DNA from: Paenibacillus sp. N3.4
GTDB lineage: Bacteria > Bacillota > Bacilli > Paenibacillales > NBRC-103111
Length of the DNA: 37,057 nucleotides
NCBI RefSeq assembly: GCF_008017805.1
Contig: NZ_VRTT01000072.1
Location: 1-37,057, forward strand
Direction of reading: 5' to 3'
Shown: piece after piece, positions 24,957 through 34,809 of the stretch
How positions within the stretch are numbered: position 1 is the stretch's first letter
Layout: each line of letters begins with the position of its first letter
Position numbers and translations under genes: made by a program
The notes under the pieces: model-generated
Database searches by the model: none
What the model saw: the letters and a program-made list of their open reading frames with translations, nothing else
What the model was told of the DNA's origin: nothing

Positions 24957-27900
24957 ATGATCACGAGGGTGTTATTGAAAAGGTTTATGATTCGTTTATT
25001 GCTAGGATTGATACTAATTTCATCGGTGCCATTTGAGTCTTTATTCACGTTGCCTGCGCTAGCTAATGGACCAGACGGCAGCGCAGATTGGTCGGAATGT
25101 GCTTCAGAAGGTGGACTCTGTACGTTTACGGGGACCAAAGAAGTGCGTTTCTGGGGAATCGGCACGCCTGCACTACCCGCTAATTATGGCTTTACTTCTC
25201 AATTAATGACGGGAGGGACACTATGCACAGTCGCTGCTTTCGGCTATAGTGATCCTGCTTTTGGAACGATTAAAAGTGTTACTACCGCGACGTACAGCTG
25301 GATAGCAAAGTGACGTCCATCACTAGTGAACATGATAAGAAAGTGACGTTTACATTTCATGTTTATGCCTTACAGGCTGGCACGTTAGATGACTTGAAGC
25401 ATAAGATTACAGTGAAAAAGACAGGTGAAACAGCTTATTCAGCCCTAGGCACCGAAGATACCGTTGCAAATCTAACATCTACAGCAACGTCGAGTACGCT
25501 TGAAATCAACTTTAAAGACGCATTAGTTGGTTCGGAGAACGCGATACTAATTGCTCCTGGGGCATTCCAGGATAGCAACGGCTATCCGCTAGAGATACCG
25601 GTGACGTCTTTCGTAGTAGGCGAAGCGCCAGACGGTAGCCTTGGCTGGACGAATTGTTCCGCAATTTACGGCTTTTGTAACTTTACAGGGACGAAAGAAG
25701 TGCGATTATGGGGAACTGGCGCTCCTGCTGTACCTGCTGATTATGATTATGTATCTAAAATTAGTACGAACAGTACGTATTGTTCAGTTTCTGAATTCGG
25801 TGGCATAGATCCTGCTTTTGGAACGGTTAAACGGTGCTACTACCGTGACGTACAGCTGGATAGTGCAGTGACGACGACAATGAGCGGACCCAATAATAAA
25901 GTAACGCTAACTTTTCATACGTATGCCAAACAAGCGGGCACGTTGGATGATTTGAAGCGTAAGATTACAGTGAAAAAAACAGGTGAGGCTGCCTACACAG
26001 CTCTTGGTGCTGAAGATACGGTTGCGAACCTAACCTCTACGGAAACGTCTAGTACGCTTGTCATCAAATTTAAGGATACGTTAGTCGGTCCGGAGAACAC
26101 GATACAAATAGCGCCTGGGGCTTTCAAGGATAGCAATGGCCAACAGATTAATTTGCCGGTAACCGTTTCAATAACGTCATTACCAACTGGACCCGACGGC
26201 AGCCCTGGTTGGACGGATTGTGGTGCTGAAGGCGGGAATTGTTCCTTTCGAGGGACGAAAGAAGTGAGGTTGTGGGGGATAGGTCCTAATTATGGCTTTA
26301 TCAATCACATATTTAGAGATATTACGGATAGTCCGAGATGTCAGACGTACTTTATTGGCAATTATGATCCTGCACCAGGTTCTCCGAAAAGGTGTTACTA
26401 CCGTGATGTACAGCTGGATAGTGCAATGACAACAGTTGTCAGCGGACTCAATAACAAGGTGACGTTTAGATTCAATATGTACGCCATACAGGCTGGCACA
26501 TTAGATGACTTGAAGCGTAAGATTATGGTTAAACGAACAGGGGATTCTGCCTACACAGCGCTAGGCGCCGAGGATACAGTTGCCAATCCCACCTCTACGG
26601 CTATTTCAAGTACCCTCGAAATTAACTTTAAGGATCCGCTCATTGGGTCGGGAAACACCATTCAGATCGCTCCTGAGGCATTCAAGGATGCTAATGGTGA
26701 GCTAATAGATCTATTGGTCTCTACGGTACTCAAGGAGCCTCTTGCCATAGACGCTGCACCAGACGGCAGCCTGGGGTGGACGTTTTGTGCCGTAGAGAAT
26801 GAGAATTGCACCTTTGCAGGAAGGAAAGAAGTGCGATTCTGGGCAATTGACCAACCAAATCTGTTTCAATCTATCGTTAGCACAAAGGATACGGCATGTA
26901 CCCTTGCGTCTTTCGGCAATCGTGATCCGGCATCAGAATCCGCCAAAAGATGTTACTATCGTGACGTTCGGCTTGATAATAACGTGATGACAGTCGTCAG
27001 CGGAAGCAATACGAAAGTGAAAGTCACATTTAACACATATGCCATTCAAGCTGGCACCTTTGAAGATTTCAAAAGTAAGATAACCCTTAAAAAAACGGGT
27101 GATTCTGCCTATACAGCGCTAGATACCGAAGATACACTTGCAAATGTAACCTCTACGGCTGCATCGAGTACATTCGAAATCAATTTCAAGAACGCGTTAG
27201 TTGGTTCGGAGAACGCCATACGGATCGGGTCCAACGCATTCAAAGATAGTAATGGCCAGCTCATCGACATAGCGGTGAATTCTATCGTCGTAGGTGTTAT
27301 ACCAGACGGCAGCTCTGGTTGGACGTATTGTGCTGCGGATGGCGAGAATTGCAGTTTTGCAGGGCCGAAAGAAGTGAGATATTGGGGTATAGGCACGCCA
27401 GCACCTAATTATGGTTATCGGTCTAAAGTCATTACGAGTGGTACGGCGTGTACAATGGCTGCCTTCGGTAATAGTGATCCTGCCTATGGCTCAGTTAAAG
27501 CGTGTTACTACCGGGATGTCCAACTGGATTATAACGTGTCGACTGTTGTAACCGGACGCAATAATAAAGTGACATTCACATTTACTACGTATGCCTTACA
27601 GGCGGGCAGCTTAGAAGAATTAAAGAACCACATTACCGTTAAAAAAACAGGTGACGCTGTCTTTGCTGCACTAAGTCCAGAAGATGTAGTTGCCAACAGA
27701 GTATCTACGGCTACGTCGAGTATGCTTGAAATCACCTTCAAGGACACGCTAGTTGGTTCAGGAAATACTATACAGATAGCCCCTGGGGCATTCAAGAATA
27801 GTAATGGCCAGCTCATCGACATTGCGATTACGTCTTCTTTAACGTTGTTAGGCCTTGGTCCGGATGGCAGCGCGGGTTGGACGAATTGCGCTTCGGATGG

Positions 27901-30900
27901 CGGGGGATGCAGCTTTACAGGGACCAAAGAAGTGAGATACTGGGGAATCGGTACACCTGCTGTACCCGCTAATTATGGCTTTAGCTCTCAAGTCGTAACG
28001 AGTTATACGACTTGTTCTACTGCTGCTTTCGGCGGTATCGATCCTGCACCTGGGACTTCCAAGAAATGTTATTACCGTGACGTTCAGCTGGATAGTGCCG
28101 TAAAGACAACCGTAAGTGGGCCCAATAATAAAGTAAAGATCACCTTTAATACATATGCCATACCGGCTGGCACTTCAGAGGAATTGAAGAGTAAGATTAC
28201 AGTTAAACGAACAGGTGAAACCGCCTATAAAGCGTTAGGTGCAGAAGATACAGTTGCCAACCCAACATCTACGGCGATGTTAAGTACGCTTGAATTTAAT
28301 TTTAAAGATCCGTTAGTGGGTTCAGATAATGCGATACAAATCGCTTCGGGAACCTTCAAGGATAGCAATGGCCAACCCATTGACATATCCGTGACGTTCC
28401 CTCTAACTTTGTTACCCGCGGCGCCAGACGGCAGCTTGGGTTGGACATATTGTGCGGAAGATGGCCAATTTTGTATTTTTACCGGGAAGAAAGAAGTGAG
28501 ATATTGGGGAATCGGTACGCCTGCTGTACCCGCTAATTATAGTTTCAGATCCCTATTTATTACGGATGTTACTGCTTGTTCTAAGGCTGCTTTCGGGAAT
28601 ATTGATCCTGCATTTGGCACGACAAAGAGGTGCTATTACCGCGACATACAGCTGGATAATAACGTAAAGACAGTGGTTAGCGGACTCAATACTAAAGCTA
28701 CTTTTACATTTGGTACGTATGCCATTCAGGCTGGATCTTTAGCAGATTTGAAGAGCAAAATTACGATTAAAAGAACAGGTGCTTCAACTTATACACCGCT
28801 AGATGCAGCAGATACGGTTGCGAATCCAACCTCGACAGCTGAGTCGAGTACGCTTGAAATCAAATTCAAGGACACGTTAGTTGGTTCGGGAAATACCCTG
28901 CAGATAGCTCCTGGGGCGTTCAAGGATAGCAATGGCTTGTCAATTAACATCACGATTACATTCTCCTTAACATTGTTGCCCACTGCCCCAGATGGTACCT
29001 TTGTTTGGACGGATTGTGCAGCAGAGAACGGGAATTGTATATTTACGGGGACCAAAGAAGTGAGATACTGGGGAATTGGGGCACCTGCTGTACCGGCTAA
29101 TTATGGCTATTTATCTAAAGTCGTTACGAGTGGTATCGGGTGTAATGGGGAAGCTTTCGGTGGTATGGATCCTGCACCAGATACCTATAAGAGGTGTTAC
29201 TACCGCGCAGTACAGCTGGATAGTGCAGTGAATTCTATCGTAAGCGGACGCCATAATAAAGTGACGGTTACCTTTCATCTGTATGCCATACAGGCGGGCA
29301 CTTTAGATGAGTTGAAGAGTAAGATTACGGTGAAAAGAGCAGGCGAGGCAGCCTACACACCGCTAGGCGCAGAGGATACAGTTGAGGTCCTAACATCTAC
29401 GGCTATCACGAGTACACTTGAAATCAACTTTAAGGATGCATTGGTTGGATGGGGTAACGACCTTTCAGATCGCTGCTGGGGCATTCAAGGACAGCAATGG
29501 CCAGCCCATCAACCTATCGGTCTCATCTCCTTTAACAATGCCGTTGGAAGTGAATCCGGTAGCTACGAATGATACTGTCATTACAGGTACAGCCGAAGCT
29601 GGCTCCAGGGTAACGGTAAGTGCAGGTGCAGGCATATTGGGAACAGCTGTCGTGATAGATGGTACGTTCGCCATACCGATTGCCGTTCAAACTGTAGGTA
29701 AAACACTTACGATCATCGCCAAGCATGTAGCAAACAATGTGAGCTTAACAGCGACTGTAACGGTAACAGCCGACAACACGGCACCAGCAGCACCTTTAGT
29801 GAACAAAGTAAATATCGAAGACACCTTTGTAACAGGTTCAGCGGAGGCAGGTTCCACGGTAAAGGTAAAAGCAGGGGGAAGTTTACTTGGAACAGCCCTG
29901 GCAGCAGTAGGTGGAGCCTACTCCGTACCGATTGCAGCTCAAGCAGCGAGCACGCAGCTTACGATTACAGCAACGGACGCAGGATTAAACGAAAGTTTAC
30001 CAACCCGTGTAATCGTAGAGCAGACGGATACACAAGCGGTAACCGCTGCAATTCAGGCACTGGCCATTATATATGCCGGCAGCGATGGGGCAGCGCGTGT
30101 AACGCAAGCTGTAGGCTTGCCAGCAACAGGAATAAACGGAACGACAGTTGTGTGGGCATCCGATCATACCGCAATTAACACCACGACGGGTAGGGTAACA
30201 CGTCCTTCACATGGAGCGGGAAATACGACGGTAACGTTAACTGCAACGATCAGCAAAGGCGCAGTAAGCGAGACTAAAGCGTTCACGCTGATTGTAGCTG
30301 CGGAAGCAGCAAACAATAACGCAGATTTGAGCGGATTGCGTGTGAGCAGCGGAGCATGGAACGAGACGTTAGACGTCTCAGTAACGAACTATACGCTGAG
30401 CATACCGAACAGCATCGCGAGACTAACGGTTACTCCAACGGCGGCAGCTGGGACGGCGAGTGTGAAAGTAAACGGAGTGATCGTTACAAGTGGAGAGACA
30501 AGCGCAGCGATTCCTTTGCATGTAGGTACGAATACCCTTTTTGTAGACGTAACCGCACAGGATGGCACGACCACAAAAACCTACATGATCCATGTTACAA
30601 GGGTCAGCAACGATGCCTTGCTGTCGGGTCTGACTGTTGATCAAGGGACATTAATGTTTGAGCCGTCTGAGCTTGCTTATCGTGTAGATGTGGCGAGCAC
30701 GGTTGCAAGTCTTGTTTGGACCGTCACCAAAGCCAATCCAAACCAAACACTGACGGTTACCGGTGTGACTTACAGTGCTACTTCTGTAACGGGCAATGTA
30801 TACGCCTATACCGTACCTAGCTTAAATGTGGGAGCTAATTTGATCAACATTCAGGTAACAGCAGAAGATGGCTTGGCGACGAATACGTATCAATTGACCG

Positions 30901-32249
30901 TGAACCGCGCACCAGTTGTGCCGGTATTCAGCAGCAATGCTGACTTGAGCGCTGTCTTGTTGTCGAGCGGAGTGCTTAGTCCGATCTTCGCTTCTGGTAC
31001 AACAACCTACACGTCAAGTGTAGGGAATGACATATCGCGTCTTACGTTAACAGCAAGTGTATATGACGCCAAAGCGACGATGACCGTGAACGATATTTCC
31101 ACAGCAAGCGGACTAGCGAGCGGAGCGATCAGCTTGCGTGTGGGTCCTAATCCAATTACACTTGTGGTTACTGCACAGGATGGGAGCATCAAGACGTATA
31201 TCGTGACTGTAACACGTGGTGACAGCTCACCAGTCGTTGTCCCAGGCGACAACAATTCAACGCCGCCAATCCATCCGACGGTTACCTCTACAGATGGGAA
31301 TTTGACGTTAGCGATGGGTCAAACGGGCGAAGTTAGTTTGAACCAAGAGGTTATAATCTCGATCCCGGCGGATGCTTCAGCCAAAGAACTCAAAATCACG
31401 ATAGACAAAGTGTTGGATACACAACAACTGCTCAAGGATAAAGAAGTTCTAGCGAGCCCCATCTTCGAGATTTTGAAAAACTTTACTGAGAATTTCAGTA
31501 AGCCAGTTACGTTGACCTTCGTTTTTGACAAGGCTAGTTTGCAACGCGGCCAAACAGCAGCGGTATTTTATTACGACGAAGCCCACAAAGTGTGGGTGGA
31601 GGTTCCTGGCGGTACGATTAATGGAGATCAAATCACCGTAGTTGTGAACCATTTTACGAAATATGCGGTATTTGCAGTGGGCCAAGCGGCTGTTGTACCA
31701 ACCAATTTTAGTGATATAGCTGGACACTGGGGAGAGGTAAGAATTAAGCAAGCGGTGGAAGATGGCATCGTTTCGGGTTATCCGGATGGTACGTTCAAAC
31801 CGAATCGAACTGTGACTCGTGCGGAATTTGCGGTCATGCTGATGAACACACTGAAGCCGCAAGGGGAAAGCGCGAAGCTGAATTTTACAGATGGCGCGGA
31901 TATCGGGGCTTGGGCACAGCAGGCAATCTCGCTCGCGGTGCGAGAGGGCTGGATGAACGGTTATGACGATGGCAGTTTCCGTCCGAACACTGAGATTACG
32001 CGGGCAGAGATGGCCGTGGTGATCGCAGGATCTCTAGGTCAGCCAGTCGGTGCGAATGCAGCAACTCATTTTGCAGATGATACAGACATTCCATTCTGGG
32101 CAAAAAGCAGCGTTGCTGCCGTGCTGCAAGCGGGCATCATACAAGGCAAGGACGCTGGGCAATTCGCGCCGCAAGATCGGGCAACAAGAGCCGAGGCTGT
32201 GACGGTTTTGCTAAAGCTTAAGTCACAGAAGAGCAACGGAAGTCAATAA
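24957..32249 (+). pseudogene. Giant S-layer-anchored repeat adhesin, two frameshifts
   Basis: Ignoring two 1-nt indels, one reading of about 2,430 residues runs from ATG 24957 (GGAGTGAAGG site). It has a signal peptide (MITRVLLKRFMIRLLLGLIL ... LPALA), then eight repeats of about 187 residues. Each repeat is a Cys module (WTxCA, CxFTGTKEVRYWG, AAFGxxDPAxGTxKRCYYRD) followed by an Ig/SwmB-like module (QAGTLDDLKxKITVKKTG, IQIAPGAFKDSNGQ). Next come two Ig-like domains (VITGTAEAGS, VTGSAEAGS), three cadherin-like beta-sandwich domains (NADLSGLRVSSG and others), a ZU5-like segment and three SLH domains (FSDIAGHWG ... FKPNRTVTRAEFAVML). A base is missing near 25275 and one is extra near 29459. SLH domains bind pyruvylated wall polymer, so this is a surface protein. 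Confidence 0.85.
25071..29540 (+). repeat. Eight in-frame tandem repeats within the adhesin gene
   Basis: Units begin at the PDGS/PDGT codons near 25071, 25628, 26192, 26759, 27302, 27860, 28424 and 28988, with periods of 543-567 bp. Conserved landmarks in every unit are the WG after KEVR, the four Cys, YYR(D/A)VQLD (unit 7: YYRDIQLD; unit 4: YYRDVRLD) and GAFKDSNG-like ends. Long stretches of nearly identical DNA (for example around GATACGGTTGC) make the array prone to unequal recombination and to assembly error. Confidence 0.9.
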
Positions 32250-32268
32250 ATGTTGGAAAAGAGGCTGT

Positions 32269-32321
32269 TGTCGGGTGACAAGAACTTTATCTCATTCCCA
32301 ACGGATCCCCGGTCGAAGACA
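32269..32321 (+). repeat. Structured intergenic element, copy C (collapsed form)
   Basis: TGTCGGGTGACA (32269-32280) is followed by TGACAAGAACTTTATCTCAT (32276-32295) and then directly by TTCCCAACGGATCC, a few bases and GAAGAC. The left part equals R1 of copy A (including GGGTGACA), but the right part continues like R4 of copy A (TCTCATTTCC, GGATCC, GAAGAC). The terminator hairpin, R2' and R3 are missing. It begins 20 nt after the adhesin stop. Confidence 0.7.
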
Positions 32322-32326
32322 TTTTT

Positions 32327-32435
32327 GTTACGGAGAAAAGAGGGTTCGACATATGTTCCGCTTCGTTTTGCATCCGAAGCATTAGGAAAGGTGATGGACA
32401 ATGTCCGGACGTTTCAAGCTGAACATCCAGTTTAG
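32327..32435 (+). pseudogene. Stalk-domain (copper amine oxidase N-type) scrap
   Basis: The frame reads LLRRKEGSTYVPLRFASEAL followed by GKVMDN, then TAG at 32433. YVPLRFxSEALG is the core of the stalk domain seen also at 23683 and in the fusion gene at 35702. The open frame extends upstream through element C to 32250, but that part is not protein-like. No signal peptide or complete domain remains. Confidence 0.55.
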
Positions 32436-32527
32436 ATAATGCAATCTTGACACAGCTTGATTATGAGGGCAACTTAAATAAGTTCAAATCATTTAAAGGT
32501 GGTAAAACTAGATATACTTGAATACTA

Positions 32528-32553
32528 AAGGCTGCCAATTTAATGGCAGCCTT
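32528..32553. terminator. Terminator-like hairpin
   Basis: AAGGCTGCCA (32528-32537) pairs with TGGCAGCCTT (32544-32553) around ATTTAA. No long T-run follows, so termination strength is doubtful. It separates the stalk scrap from the ankyrin gene. Confidence 0.5.
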
Positions 32554-32622
32554 CGTTGCACTAACGGATAGATTACGTAAATGGTCATTTTTGGTAAAAT
32601 ACCCTTAAAAGGGGGAATAGTC

Positions 32623-33020
32623 TTGGATGATAATATCTGTAGAGCAGTTGCGAATGGTGATATCAAGTGCGTAAAATCCCTTTTTTCAAGAGGTATTAGT
32701 GCAAATTATGAGTGTATAATTAGTGGTCATTCCTTACTAAATATAGCTGTAGAAAATGAACAATTAGAGTTCAGAAGAGGGCGGATATTAATTTCAAGAG
32801 TTTTGAAGGATGGACGCCATTACATGTAGCGGTGGATATCTCCTTAGACGGTACAATTCAATCGGGTGGAAGTCCTGGAGAGGAACCAACAGAAGTAATA
32901 AAGTATTTGTTGGATAATGGTGCAGATATAACCATCTTGGAATGTAACGGTAAAACCCCAATAGATATTGCAAAAGATAATAACTCACAAAAAATAATAA
33001 ATTTCTTAGAGAACTACTAG
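32623..33020 (+). pseudogene. Ankyrin-repeat protein, frameshifted by a small deletion
   Basis: TTG 32623 (AAAAGGGGGAAT site) opens LDDNICRAVANGDIKCVKSL, FSRGISANYECIISGHSLLN and IAVENEQLE. The frame is lost near 32772 and resumes in another as ADINFKSFEGWTPLHVAVDI and VIKYLLDNGADITILECNGK, then TPIDIAKDNNSQKIINFLEN. Together these give about three ankyrin repeats with the expected GWTPLHVAV and GKTPIDIAK motifs. A short deletion, rather than a single-base change, is likely because the repeat helix at the junction is incomplete. Ankyrin repeats bind partner proteins; the partner is unknown. No signal peptide. Confidence 0.78.
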
Positions 33021-33023
33021 CGC

Positions 33024-33218
33024 TCAGTTTGCTCTAACGGGAGTTAACCTCAAAATTGAAAGCAGGTTATAACGTGTTGCCTGCTTGGATCCAACAGTTT
33101 GCTTGGCAAGATCGATGAGAAGATGAGCTCTACGCACACCAGAATGCCGCTTCATGGATTTCTGCCATCCTTTAATTACATCGTCAGGACTCAGTTTACA
33201 AAGGTCATCCGAAAACAA
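33024..33218 (-). pseudogene. IS110-family transposase internal fragment
   Basis: The complement reads FSDDLCKLSPDDVIKGWQKS followed by MKRHSGVRRAHLLIDLAKQT and VGSKQA. This fits the linker region of IS110 transposases between the RuvC-like and Tnp_20 domains (LSPEEMxxxWxK, GxxRAxxLIxLAxxSVGxxxA). Both catalytic ends are missing. It is a third, separate IS110 scrap in the window. Confidence 0.5.
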
Positions 33219-33225
33219 ACGAACG

Positions 33226-33379
33226 TGTCCAATGACACAAATGTGCCTACATAAACCATTACTAAAAAGCTTGAGAAATCAAGCTTTTATTTTTTTATGT
33301 AGGTGAATTTGTGTCAGAGAAAAATGCACAAATTTCCCTACATTGTAGTCCTGTGACACAAAACTACCTACATTGTAGG
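33226..33379 (+). repeat. Structured intergenic element, copy E (divergent)
   Basis: TGTC-CAAT-GACA (33226-33237); R1 TGACACAAATGTGCCTACAT (33233-33252); terminator hairpin AAAAGCTTGA/TCAAGCTTTT (33265-33288) plus ATTTTTTT; R2' ATGTAGGTGAATTTGTGTCA (33297-33316); loop GAGAAAAA (8 nt); R3 TGCACAAATTTCCCTACAT (33325-33343); R4 TGACACAAAACTACCTACAT (33354-33373). The order of parts is identical to copy A although most stem bases differ. The spacer R1-R2' is 44 nt rather than 33. It lies 128 nt before the ExsC-like gene. Confidence 0.8.
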
Positions 33380-33507
33380 TTTCTGGATCTCGGCAAGATC
33401 CACGTACAGGTTCTGAGACATGATCAAAGGCGTTTCTTCCTAATTGTCCAATCATTCTCTTTTTGTCAAACATATCTTGAATATATCAAACAAGAGGAGT
33501 GGATATT

Positions 33508-33933
33508 TTGGTACGTGTTCTCGATAAAGCTGCTGTCCAGCCGCGCCGTAGATTCAACTTAGCAAACTCATTTATTATCCGACGTTCACCAGCAAGATCT
33601 CGCCTTGCAACAATCACATTGCGAATTCCAATGAATTCTCAACCCAATCGGGTAGATTTGTTAGCAACCATAGGTGTTCGAGGTGTCACTGGCATTGCGC
33701 AAATTCTCTTTAGAATCTTCCGCGATGGAACAGAGATTTTCAACACACAACAAGGTATAGAATCAATTGGTTCTGAACAAAATTATGCTGTTACGTTCCA
33801 GGCGGAAGATAGAAATGTACGAGTGGGTAACCATGTTTATACAGTCACAGCAGAAAACCGTACTGCCAATACAAGAGCCGATGTTGTTGGGCCTATATCG
33901 TTTAGTGGGTTAGCCGTTCAAACGAGAACTTAA
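33508..33933 (+). CDS. ExsC-like exosporium protein
   Basis: From TTG 33508 (AGGAG, 9 nt upstream; the GTG at 33499 is less well placed) the product is 141 residues. It has IPMNSQPNRVDLLATIGVRG, TGIAQILFRIFRDGTEIFNT, YAVTFQAEDRNVRVGNHVYT and VTAENRTANTRADVVGPISF, ending SGLAVQTRT. The FRIFRDGxEIFNTQ block, the GNHVYTVTAEN block and the VGPISFSG ending match the ExsC family of Bacillus cereus-group exosporium proteins and their Paenibacillaceae relatives. No signal peptide is seen, as expected for a protein added to spores from the mother cell. It is flanked by elements E and D. Intact. Confidence 0.75.
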   Translation: MVRVLDKAAVQPRRRFNLANSFIIRRSPARSRLATITLRIPMNSQPNRVDLLATIGVRGVTGIAQILFRIFRDGTEIFNTQQGIESIGSEQNYAVTFQAEDRNVRVGNHVYTVTAENRTANTRADVVGPISFSGLAVQTRT

Positions 33934-33995
33934 TACCATTTATATGCATCCTTCAAAATCCTTGATATTGAGGAAATGGGTAGATTTAAAAAGGC

Positions 33996-34101
33996 TGTCG
34001 GTTGACAAGAACATTGTCCGAATGAAGTCCGCGTAAACCGCGGGCTTTTTTAGTTATCGGATCAATTCTGTCATTTTGCGATGACAAGAACTTGATCCGA
34101 T
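33996..34101 (+). repeat. Structured intergenic element, copy D
   Basis: TGTC-GGTT-GACA (33996-34007); R1 TGACAAGAACATTGTCCGAA (34003-34022); hairpin AAGTCCGCG/CGCGGGCTT (34025-34047) with TTTTTT; R2' ATCGGATCAATTCTGTCA (34056-34073); loop TTTTGCGA (8 nt); R3 TGACAAGAACTTGATCCGAT (34082-34101). The R1-R2' spacer is 33 nt, exactly as in A and B. R2' lacks two bases relative to R3, giving two bulges. It lies 62 nt after the ExsC-like stop and 112 nt before the next start, so it is also the likely terminator of that gene. Confidence 0.85.
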
Positions 34102-34213
34102 AACTGATTCTAACGGGCAGATTTGCTTAGCAATCCATAAGAAACAATCCAAGCTGAGATGTGCTAAAATGTAACTAATGTAGACATCCCTCATGAACAA
34201 AGGAGCACTGAAA

Positions 34214-34789
34214 ATGAGAAAACTCGTTCTATTTTTGCACGCATCGCTTGACTGTTTTGTAGAAGGACCAAACGGTGCAATGGACATTGGCTGGATTTCC
34301 TACGATGGTGATTTAGAGAAATACGCGAAAGAAATTCTAAGTACTGCCGACACTGTCATTTGGGGACGAGGGACTTATCAATTAATGCACGGTTATTGGC
34401 CATCTGTGCCTTCGAACCCATCAGCTTCGCAGCATGAACGGAATCATGCCGAGTGGATCGATAAGACAGCCAAAATCGTTTTTTCCACGACGCTGGACAA
34501 AGTCGAATGGAACAATTCCAGACTGGTGAAAGAAGATATCGAGGAAGAGATCAAGAACCTCAAACAGCAGCCAGGCAAGGATATGGTCATCCTCGGCAGT
34601 CCTAGGATTGCACACCACCTTATGCAGCTTGATTTAATCGATGAGTATAAAATTACGGTTTCTCCCGTCCTGATCGGCAGCGGATTGCCGTTATTCCAAG
34701 GTCTCAAGGAGAAGGTCAATCTTAAACTTATCGAAAACAAGACCTTTGATTCTGGAGCCATAGGTCTCGTTTACCAGTCGGTTAGATGA
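34214..34789 (+). CDS. RibD C-terminal/dihydrofolate-reductase-fold protein
   Basis: ATG 34214 (AAGGAGC, 8 nt upstream) gives 191 residues: MRKLVLFLHASLDCFVEGPN, DTVIWGRGTYQLMHGYWPSV, KDMVILGSPRIAHHLMQLDL and IDEYKITVSPVLIGSGLPLF followed by QGLKEKVNLKLIENKTF. This is the YyaP/YwjB-type single-domain reductase family that shares the DHFR fold and the RibD C-terminal domain. NADPH binding at the GSPRIAHHL loop is expected; the substrate is unknown. It is an apparent monocistron between element D and a terminator. Intact. Confidence 0.88.
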   Translation: MRKLVLFLHASLDCFVEGPNGAMDIGWISYDGDLEKYAKEILSTADTVIWGRGTYQLMHGYWPSVPSNPSASQHERNHAEWIDKTAKIVFSTTLDKVEWNNSRLVKEDIEEEIKNLKQQPGKDMVILGSPRIAHHLMQLDLIDEYKITVSPVLIGSGLPLFQGLKEKVNLKLIENKTFDSGAIGLVYQSVR

Positions 34790-34809
34790 CCTTTGTCTCC
34801 TAAAATAGA

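Noticed and set aside
27109..29055. Several open frames of 80-130 codons on the minus strand within the adhesin repeats
   Set aside because: They recur at the same position in each repeat unit and share SLNAPGAI-like text that is the antisense of IAPGAFKDS; they are shadows of the coding strand.
25071..29540. Direct repeats of about 560 bp considered as a CRISPR array or DNA satellite
   Set aside because: The period, open reading frame and domain motifs show protein-coding tandem repeats; no short identical repeats with unique spacers exist here.
32250..32435. 61-codon ORF starting right after the adhesin stop
   Set aside because: Its first half translates repeat element C; only the end (YVPLRFASEALG) is protein-derived, so it is treated as a stalk-domain scrap, not a gene.
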